From positions 18,039,387 to 18,103,386 of the forward strand of contig OU612069.1 in assembly GCA_914767715.1 (NCBI GenBank): a stretch of 64,000 nt of DNA, given 5' to 3'. The translations under genes and the position numbers were made by a program. Position 1 is the first letter of the stretch, and the number at the start of each line of letters is the position of its first letter. The DNA comes from Membranipora membranacea (taxonomy: Eukaryota > Bryozoa > Gymnolaemata > Cheilostomatida > Membraniporidae). Below, in pieces: positions 55,431 to 64,000 of the stretch. Below the pieces are notes generated by a model, which saw only the letters and a list, made by a program, of their open reading frames with translations, made no database searches and was not told the DNA's origin.

Positions 55431-58036
55431 GAGTTAAATGTTCTCTGTGAGCAGATTAAAGTTTCAATTTATAATGTTTGATTTCTTAAAAGGGTTCGGG
55501 ATGAAGTTAATCTTTCTGATTTTTAAATAGTTATAAACACTTGTGCTGGCTCTATCTGCGTTGCCTGACATCTCAATAAGTTCCATATAATCCAAAAACC
55601 ATCATAGTTTCACACATTCCAAAGACTGATAAGAAATAATGATACAGTTAAGCATTAATACACTTTGTTTTTGGCAATTTTTGAAAACAGTATAATTGTT
55701 ATTCCGATTTCATCCCATCACTCTGTTACAGATAAAAGGGGCAGTGTAAATTCGACTTTAAGATAAATGGAGATAAAGTCGGACCCAGAACTTTTTAATA
55801 ACTGAGGAACCCAATCGTTTATAGTACCTGCCTAAGAACATATTCTTAATGATCACCTAAATCTTTTTGTTATATGCAAGGCAGGACCTGAAGTGCTCAA
55901 TTAAACATGGTTTAAACACATATGGGATAACTCTGAGAGCAGGACATGTCGGTGGAGGGTATCAAACCTCTGAGTTTCATTCACCCATGGCTGTCAAAAC
56001 TTTGTGAGCTAGCAATGAAAGTGCCTTGTTGGTTGATATATATTCCCTTAACTGCAGTGCGCCGTCATTGAATTCAAAAGTTGAGTCACAAATAGTGGGG
56101 ACTTATCTGCTGATGCAGCTTTGAAATAGGTCCTGAACAAGCTAACCATGTCATAGCTGCACTCAATGGCGATGCCAAAAAAGACGCTCTGCCCGTGAAC
56201 AAAAGCTGCTCGATCTCCCAAGAACGAACGGTCTTGATGGAGCTCATGTAAATTGCTAAAAGTATGGCAAGACAAGCTTTTCTGGTAGAAGCAGCGAACA
56301 AATGCAAATCAAAGAAGTCTTCAATCATCTTATAACATGGCAGACGAGATACTATGCAATGCTGTTGCTTCGGTGCTTGAGTTGCCCTTTATGTGAAATG
56401 CTTGGGTGGGGGAGGGATAGCAAGGAGAGATAAAACTTGTGCCAGGTGGTTTGTTACATTTCACACAAGTTTATGATTCCCTGTCATATTGTCTGTCAGA
56501 CACCAACTATTCTCAGGGAAGGATGAGCACAGAGGATACTTTCATCCTCTGTCTGTCTCTCTGGCTATTAGGCAAGCGAATGGGAGATTGCCGAGCCAAA
56601 ATAAAAAAAATTGAGCCATCTGTAATCAGCGATCATCGGCGGGAGATTACCGGGGCTGCCTGCAAGATTGTATACACCGCACTACCCCCAGCTCTTAAAA
56701 GTCTAGAGGAATTGACAGCGACCAACTACCGGTCATCACAATGCAGATTGTAAGCTTGCAGCTGCCATTTAGGAGGGGGAACTTTTGCCGCAATCTTGTC
56801 GCTGTGGGTGCGACGTCTGCTTCGACTTTCCAGCTTAAAACAAGGCTGTATATTCAGATTTGGGTGACTATGACTGCTGTACCTCTTCTGGGATATGGCA
56901 GATTGCTCATGATCCGTCTGTGTAATATTTGGTTAAAGTAAAACCTTGTTAAACTACAAAACAGTGAAAAAAATCCGAAACGGGGGAGACAACTACCACT
57001 TTGCAAAAATTAAATTTGTTTAAGGGATTTTTTGGAATTTATTTTTTAAGCATGGATGAATATCATCTAAATGCATGTTTTTGAGGCATTGGAAGTATAT
57101 ATTTATCATTCCGAGGAGAACCAGGCCCAAAAAAATCCAAAAAAAATTTAGTTTTCAGCACCCTACTCGGAATTACTTTTTTAAATTTTGAGGTACTGCC
57201 CAGTGGATTTTTCAGGTAATTACAGTAAATGTATGTTCCTGATCACAGCAATAAATTGACCCAATGTACACCAGTACACAAAACAGTACACAATACACAT
57301 ATTATTGCATTGATATTTTATGCTATGTTTATTGTCTGCTGTGATCAGGTAAAATACAGGTAATCATGCTGATGACAAGTGAGGGCACTGTGCCTGTACA
57401 GAGTAAATGAATGTAGGATGAGTCCAACATAATATCACTAGAAATTCCACAGGAATAAATGCCACAAAAGATAAGGGGAATGGATAACAAACTATTTATT
57501 GATTGTCTCAGGTTAATTTGGCGATTAATTTGTGTTAGATGAATGGTTGACTGATGTCTCTAGAATAGGTTTTGGGTGTTTGATACTTGACATCGGCAAA
57601 ATTCAGACTTGCAGGAATACAGGTCCCAGGGCCCCAGGGCCCAATGGTGCGAACCCTCCCTAGCATTCTCTTCAGATTCTATCCCATGCGTAATGTGGTC
57701 CAGATTGCCAATTTCCTCATGGTGTTAACCTTAGCGTGAAGTTTGTTGCAGTAATTCCGCCTTTCCGTGCAGCTTTCAACAAGGCACTTTTACTCTGGTC
57801 CATGGTGTTACCCTGAACATCATATATTTCTCCAGTAAGGAGGAGATAACTACAACTGAGCATTTTTGATTTTAAATAACTGCGAACCCCCTCATGACTG
57901 GCCTCAGCAGCCGTGTGTTGAGCAGCATCTCAATCCATCACTTCCAGCCCTCACTGCATATTTCCAGTTTATGTATGTTGACACAGCAGTGTGTTTTAAC
58001 TGTTGCGCAACCAGGGAGGCTGCCAACTCTTCATTG
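55431..58036. other. Intergenic DNA, possibly old transposon remains
   Basis: Between 56.05 and 56.95 kb the DNA is richer in G+C than its surroundings and has overlapping frames on both strands (56048-56328 minus, 56439-56753 plus). None shows a family I recognise. These could be pieces of a decayed DNA element. The rest is AT-rich with no gene. Confidence 0.35.
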
Positions 58037-58819
58037 TTTCAGTGCAACAATGATCACCCCCATAACTCTCATGCTTTTACTCTAAGCCAAACTAGTGCAG
58101 GATCAACAACCTTGACAAAATGTAGCTCATAAACTCATCCAATATCCTTTGCCAACACAAAATGATCTCTGACTTGAGCGAAAAAAATTGGTGAAATGTT
58201 ATCAAAGTCTTATCTTATTAAAATTCAGTTTACAAATAGGATACATGTATTATGATATTTTAATATTCGTATCAATAACGGACACATTAAACACTAGTAC
58301 AAATACAGTCTTTAGTACTTATTTGTTTTGTTTTTATATTTCATTGGGATTTTAAAGACAGAAATTTATATGATTTATATAAAGGATAACTTTGATTTTT
58401 CTTCTGCTAGTAACCTTAATCTCTTATATTGTAAGTAGTTGTATAGATGGTTTCTCTGTGAGCAATATTCTTGTTTCTCGTGCACTACTATTTGAAGTTT
58501 GACAGAATCATTCATATTGTCTGAGACACCATGTTCATTTTGTTTACATAGATAATTGTTCTATAACGTGATTTGAGATCTATAGACTGACAACTATTAT
58601 GATTCTTTGATTTATCTTCAGCTGTAGAATCTCATTACCTGAGTATATTGATCTAGGTGCATCATATCGTTATATTGTTAATACAAAAGTATTTATCATC
58701 AAGAGTCTGCTGATCTTTTCTCAGTCAAACAGACACCGTAAGGACTTTTGGTACACTACCAATGGATAAATTTAGCATATGATATACTTCTACATTCAAG
58801 ATAAAAAGAGACCTGAAAC

Positions 58820-61800
58820 ATGAGGCTGACTAGATGTTTCGGGATTATATGTTATATAGTCCCTGTTTTTGATTTTGTTGGTGAGTAATACAAACATTAT
58901 CAACATAATGAATACTAAATCTTCTGAAAATTATGTTTTCACAAATATTGTGTGACATTAACTTAAAGTTTTTCGATATAAGGCATGTTTATGATTTTCC
59001 ACTCGATGTTATTCAGGGTTTACTTGCTTATATATTTTAATTACTCTTCGGTTTTCATGTTGTTAGAACGGACCACCCTATCACCTCATTGGTATGGAAT
59101 ATTTAAGATTAAATATCAAAACTATTTGTTTCAATCATTAAAACTAACTATTTTGGGTTTATAAAGCTTGCACATATCATTTTGCTTGTGGTAGCATATT
59201 AGTCCCACTCGATGATTCTTCCTCAGATGCCAGCATAGAGCAGGAGGAAGCTTTCATCAGCAAGTATGTCGAGAATGGTCTCAGTGTTTATGATACAATG
59301 CCAATGAAAACTCGGTTAATATGTGCTGTAATGTGTCAGAAATCTGAGAGCTGCGCTGGATTCAGCTATGAAGGGACTATCTGTATCCTGTATCGTCCTG
59401 CATGCTCATCGGAGACGGTTGAACAGATCATAAAGCTCAAGAGTGATAGTCCTGATACGCCTGAGACTGGTATGTTCTAGTTTAAACAATATATCTGTTG
59501 CTATGAAAATAATTCCTAGGCATTTCAGGTGCTTATTAAAAAATCAATTTCCACGTTCAAGTAAATTTTGTCATTTAACTTAAACAGGGTTAATTACATC
59601 GTAACATGCACTTTAATGTTTACCACCAGATTTTAAGCAAGATAATACTTTGACGAGAAAGCAGTCAACATATGACGAGAGTGATTGGTGTGATGCTGAA
59701 TGCTCGACAATACAGCTAATAAGTACTGAGTTTGAGGCAAACCCCTGGACTGAAATCCACTTTCATTCTGTGTACATGGTGTGTCAGATTACTCTGCTTA
59801 TAACCTCAACACAATGTAAGTGTTAGTCATAACCTCTCCATGAAAAGCACTCAAAACCAACTTTGTCTCTCAAATGACCTTAATTATTTAAAATTTCAGT
59901 GTAAAGATAGCTTTGCTCAATACGATCATTAAAATTCTGTTCCGTTTACTGATTATAACAGACATCAATCACAACAAAGTTCTATTGCCTTCTCTTTATT
60001 GTTTGATTTGTTTGATTCAATGGTACAGATGTAAAAGGTAAAGCTGTAACAAATTATAACGAAACAACTTTTGTTGATAGTAAAATACCAATTATTAAAT
60101 CAAGATACCATTATTGATAAGTAAGTAGTTAATAACTCATTTCTTGCTATCATTGTGAGACTATGACAAAGATAGATCAACACTTTGAATTAAAAATGCC
60201 AGATTTGAAAAGAAATTCAGTTTAATGAACTGCTGCTTGAAACAAGCTATTGCCATTGAATATGAAATACTTTTCAAACATTTCTGTGATCAGCTGTCCA
60301 CTGTAGCTTCACGACTCAAATCAAATTGCATTCAAGTCTGATGTTTTATTGAAAAAAGTAATCAGTATTATAGCACTGTTAAATCAGTGACGTGAACATA
60401 TGGAGAAAACTGCAATGCAATTAATGTTCAAAAAGATATTGTCAAAGGCACTTATGCTTGAAAGGATTGTAGGTTTTTTTATGTTCGTTTGCTTGATTTC
60501 CTTCTACCCGTCATACAGAAACTTCTAAGCTGTAACCAATTAGGCAACTGAAACTTCAATTTCTAATCCAGTTTGTGTAGCAGCTGAATATAAGGCATCA
60601 ATTAATTGAAATTTATGCGAGAGAAATTACTGATTAAAGATCCTTACAATGTTTATTTGATAATGTATTCCTTTAGATGCACAACAACACAAATCCAACA
60701 TTGGGTGTTATCTGGATATGGAAAATCCCTGGGACCTGGATGGGTCACACACTTATGATGAAAACGCTATGACTATAGAAGTCTGTGAAGTTTTCTGTCT
60801 ATCCGGAGGTAGGTTCCCATTATTCCATATAACACAGGTGCTCCTTGCAGAATGACATTACTTGAATTGACTTGCGTCGTTAATCTCGTGGTCTAATCAT
60901 TCTTTCATGCAAAACAGATAAAAATTTCCCGAAGCTTGAACATAACAAATTGTGCCAGATGATATTTAAACGGAGCAGTCATCTGAACATGATATTACAG
61001 GGTTCGTTTACATGGGACTGCAGTTTCATCAGGAGTGCTATTGCGACAATGATTTCGGTAAACACCCAATTCTTAATGAGGCTGATTGTAATAAGAAATG
61101 TAGTGGAAACTCGAGTCAGACATGCGGTGGATATCAGGCAAACTCAATTTGGAGGCTTTACAGTAAGTTTTCCAATGAGTTTTCTCAATCTATTGACAAA
61201 TAAAAGATAGGATAAGATAAGATTGATTTATTTGGTAATATAGTCCGTGATGTATTACAATGATGGAGTAGGAATTTCCCTGTTGTTTAAAGTCTTAATG
61301 CTAACCGGTATAAAGCTATTGAAATATATCAGTTCAAACTTTTGCTAAAAGGTATTGCGATCTTGAAAATGGGTAGCAGTAATTTAGCATATTATGCTCA
61401 GCTGGCATAGTTTGTTGCTAAAATATGTATTCGCTCAACTACATAGCTGGTCACATCGACAGAAAAATATTACGAATTAAATTTAAAAAAAAGTCGAGTT
61501 CATTCTACGACTGTAGCTGAAAAATACCGTGACTCATTATTGTAAGTTAACGTAGTTGAACGTGGATTTTCAACGAATGTGAGGTGTATTTCAGGGATTT
61601 GACCAACAGCAGCATTTCGTTAATTTCATTTTGCTATGCAAGTGATAATGGGAATAAAACACTGAAATCTAATGAACATTAGTAACCACTAAATTGGATA
61701 TGCGGGGATGGCAGTTTTGTTCGAGAGCGTTAAATCCAGATATTGATCACTCTCTTTGTCTGCATTGTTAAAAATACACATCTGGACAAATGAATTACAT

Positions 61801-62743
61801 GCTTCCTTTATTAGAAAATATTACTTCGAATCATGAGCCCTCTGAATATGGAGTTATTTTCTTCCTTGGTAGGGGAATATAATTTCGAATTACAGTCTGA
61901 AAACCATTGGCTGAGCTGAGACCACATTTAGTTCTCTGATTTGACAGGAATGATGAATTATCAGAATTCGAATTAACCAGCTAACACTGTATCAGGTCTA
62001 ATTCATGGCTGTCTGATTTTCTCATTGCAATAAAACAGTGATTGTGAAATGTCTGCAATATTCTGATGCAGCTCTGACCCCCTGCAAAATTTCACTGTTT
62101 TCACTGGGCAATCCTTACTTTTTACTTACTATCGCAAGAGACTTTGAACAGCAGTGGATGGCATTTCTATTAGTAGCATCCTAGGCATCCTAAGTATGTG
62201 GGGGCAGACAAGTTTTATGATACTAGCTGTGTAGCGGTTGTGTGTGATCAAGAGAATCTCTGAACCACATGTAAAATGTTTGTTGATGTCATGCAAATCT
62301 CAAAGCGAGCAACCTATATTATCAAACAACTCCATTGAAGGGAGAACAGGTTTTGCTCATTTTATTATTTGCATTGACTAATGAAAATCTTTTAATGAAC
62401 AGGCTATCCTGAAGTTGTCTGACAATAGTTTTCTCTTAATTTTTATTTATCTCAATTGTCACCATTTAAGAAGCAACCAAAGCTTTCCTGATAAATTACT
62501 TTTGTTCTGTTAACCAAAAATATTTGGTATACACTAGGAGGACCAGCAGTGAGTGTTATTCTGAAAGGTTCCATAAAGGATTGTACGTTAAAGAACGACA
62601 CGACAGAGAGATCAGGACTGCTGTATGACTACAACTGCTTGTCTGCAGGTGATACTCTTAGGATTCAATCTGAATTCTCTCCACCAAATTCTCAAGACCT
62701 GAAAATTGTACACATTATGGGATTCAGACTTCAATTTCCATAA
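58820..62743 (+). CDS. Secreted PAN-like/WSC protein with split jelly-roll-like domain, copy 2
   Basis: Exons: 58820-58880, 59227-59469, 59630-59815, 60029-60079 (optional), 60677-60808, 61001-61162, 62538-62743. Lengths and phases are identical to copy 1, again 346 residues with the optional exon. The signal peptide exon is unchanged. Differences I could read: R/M, Q/R and T/S in the PAN-like exon; A/T and R/W in exon 3; H/Y in the optional exon; five in the first WSC exon (K/M, R/W, K/N, V/A, L/V); none in the second WSC exon, which holds most of the cysteines; E/K, M/T and T/N in the last exon. No stops or frameshifts have appeared, so both copies look functional. It converges on the GPCR copy at 63.6 kb. 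Confidence 0.85.
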
Positions 62744-63572
62744 CATTTCGAATGATAAGATTGCATTTCATCTCACACTGGCTTGATATGACTGAACTAA
62801 ATCCTTAACCTGGAATTCTGCTCAGTTAATATCAAGCTCACATGCATGTATATCATTTCATGGGATATGAATTACGATGAGACCTATTGTTGACATTGTT
62901 TTGCATAAAGCTGCATAAATTATTATATTGTTTTGCGAGCTCAGACGATACTAACACAATTATTATCTCATGATCTATTCAAGGTTGCGTGCAGAATTTG
63001 CTCGACTTTACTCGAAACCCGTGTGTGATATTAAATTGTTAAGCTGGACCAATTATAAATCACCAATCAATATCATAATTTGTTCATGAAACCTTATTTC
63101 TTAGGATTGTCTTACTCACAGGTATCATCAACTATATTAAATGATGAAACTTGCAAATGACTAAAAATGAGTCTTTTTCACTTGATTTCATCATTATCTA
63201 ACTCTTATTTTACCTCAAGGTAAATAATTGGTGTAGAACTCGAGCTTTATACACAGCTCTTACTTATTTTTATTGCCAAGTGACATTGGTCACTTTTCAA
63301 CATTGTGCCGATAGGCTTTGGCGCTTTTTGCGAGCTGATGGCAACCCCAAAAACGCCAAAGGCTATCGGCACAATCTTTCGTGGTATATGCTACCTTCAT
63401 AGCAATTTGAGACCAACTGTTGGTCCACCTACCAGTGTATACACCAACTTCCTTTTAACTGAATGTGTTATCAGTTAGGAGATGTTCACGCTATCAATAA
63501 ACTTTCACAAATAAGTTGTCATATATATGCATCGCCTATAGGATAGCACAAAGGCTGACTACAAGTAAGTTG
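62744..63572. other. Spacer between convergent WSC and GPCR genes, copy 2
   Basis: The counterpart of 49487-50375. It contains the second copy of the hairpin and no gene. Confidence 0.5.
63302..63375. repeat. 28-bp-arm hairpin between convergent genes, copy 2
   Basis: The same structure as at 50045-50118. One base of the left arm has changed (GGCGTTTTTTG to GGCGCTTTTTG) and one loop base differs (GAGCCG to GAGCTG). The arm change is not compensated on the other side. Confidence 0.85.
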
Positions 63573-64000
63573 TTAGTTGCTGTCCAGTATTCGGTGTAAC
63601 GTTTGTCTGATTGACCTGATCTTCTTCTTCCGAATTATTGAGACGAAAGCTGCTCTGAAACTTGCAATAGTTATTACATAGACAAACAAATTAATACCAC
63701 CGCATAATCCAAGGAACTCACTGCTGATGAATGTAAACCACAAGTTTTGGTAACCCGGTACAAATATCTCCATCATAAATCTTACTGTGGTAGGTAGCCA
63801 TGAAACGAAATTCATGAGTTTTGTCGCTACAACTGTTCTGATTGAGGTTATGAGTCTCTCTTTTGACAACCCTCTAAGTTTCGCTACACTGTTCAGTATG
63901 TAGGCATTGGTAATGGAATAAATCAACAGCGGTATAGCGATACAAAATATAATCGTAAGAAGAACTCCAATCTTCGAACTATCTTTGCCGCTCAGAGCAC
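63573..64000 (-). CDS. Class A GPCR, paralogue 4, partial (5' end beyond the window)
   Basis: The frame covers the C-terminal half, from the second extracellular loop (CALSGKDSSKIG at the window edge) through TM5, loop 3 (VAKLRGLSKERLITSIR), TM6 (NFVSWLPTTVR), QNLWFTFIS and TM7 (GINLFVYVIT) to the basic tail and stop. It differs from paralogue 3 by a few residues (for example AYIL for AFIL, NFVSW for NYVSW, PGYQ for PDYQ). The start lies outside, so whether it shares the 5' deletion of paralogue 3 cannot be told. TM7 again lacks the NPxxY proline. Confidence 0.85.
   Translation of the reverse strand, partial: ALSGKDSSKIGVLLTIIFCIAIPLLIYSITNAYILNSVAKLRGLSKERLITSIRTVVATKLMNFVSWLPTTVRFMMEIFVPGYQNLWFTFISSEFLGLCGGINLFVYVITIASFRAAFVSIIRKKKIRSIRQTLHRILDSN

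Larger units (their letters stand above)
58037..64000. repeat. Segmental duplication, copy 2 (matches 44765-50803)
   Basis: Same order and orientation as copy 1, from TTTCAGTGCAACAATGATC to the window edge. It lacks about 60 bp present in copy 1 upstream of TGCATCGCCTATAGGATAG (about 63.53 kb). It carries single-base and short indels in introns, while keeping every exon length of the WSC gene identical. Confidence 0.93.

Noticed and set aside
56048-56753. Overlapping frames on both strands in a GC-richer patch
   Set aside because: No recognisable domain or splice context. Possible transposon remains, but I cannot support a gene.
1-64000. CRISPR arrays, bacterial operons, plasmid or phage features
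   Set aside because: No spaced direct repeats of that kind, and no ribosome-binding sites or operon packing. The gene structure is animal nuclear.

Overview
This is animal nuclear DNA. Its genes are split by GT-AG introns, and it carries tRNA-derived SINEs, RTE- and CR1/Jockey-like LINE remnants, foldback elements, intronless class A GPCR genes and secreted multidomain proteins (PAN-like, WSC, C-type lectin, NHL). The base composition is AT-rich. The mix (SLC5A8/12-like and SLC17-like transporters, WSC and lectin-like proteins, clustered intronless GPCRs) suggests an invertebrate, probably marine. The sequence alone does not let me name the phylum.

Layout. 1-0.9 kb: the end of a minus-strand gene with an NHL-repeat exon. 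0.95-5.1 kb: mostly non-coding, with a diverged repeat pair and a SINE relic. 5.2-18.4 kb: a complete 15-exon, 619-residue sodium-coupled monocarboxylate transporter (SLC5A8/12-like, plus strand). Its introns hold a MITE, a perfect palindrome, a SINE, a decayed RTE retrotransposon and a foldback element. 19.8-26.1 kb: two intronless GPCR paralogues (minus, then plus) with a LINE fragment between them. 28.3-35.8 kb: two minus-strand genes for small secreted proteins of a family I do not recognise. Every intron in both is phase 1, and they share an N-terminal pattern and a C-terminal FGAIGGLNDG motif. 36.3-37.7 kb: a near-perfect 1.39-kb palindrome flanked by TTAA. 38.1-40.4 kb: an orphan terminal exon and a two-exon C-type lectin-like gene. 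42.1-43.9 kb: a TIR element and the 3' half of an SLC17-type transporter, frameshifted. 44.4-44.8 kb: a LINE fragment lying against the edge of a large duplication.

44.77-50.80 kb and 58.04-64.0 kb are two copies of one segment about 13.2 kb apart. Each holds a seven-exon secreted PAN/WSC protein on the plus strand, converging on a GPCR on the minus strand. In both protein copies the WSC exons sit between two exons that look like the two halves of one F5/8- or F-lectin-type jelly roll, which suggests a domain inserted inside another domain. The GPCR of the first copy has a deletion of about 29 bp at its start that puts its conserved ATG out of frame.

Exon boundaries were placed by eye from GT/AG signals, matching phases and family alignment, without transcript data. 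The transporter, the WSC pair and the two small secreted genes are well supported because every phase closes and the reading frame stays open throughout. The 51.3-58.0 kb interval and most intergenic DNA show no gene I can defend.
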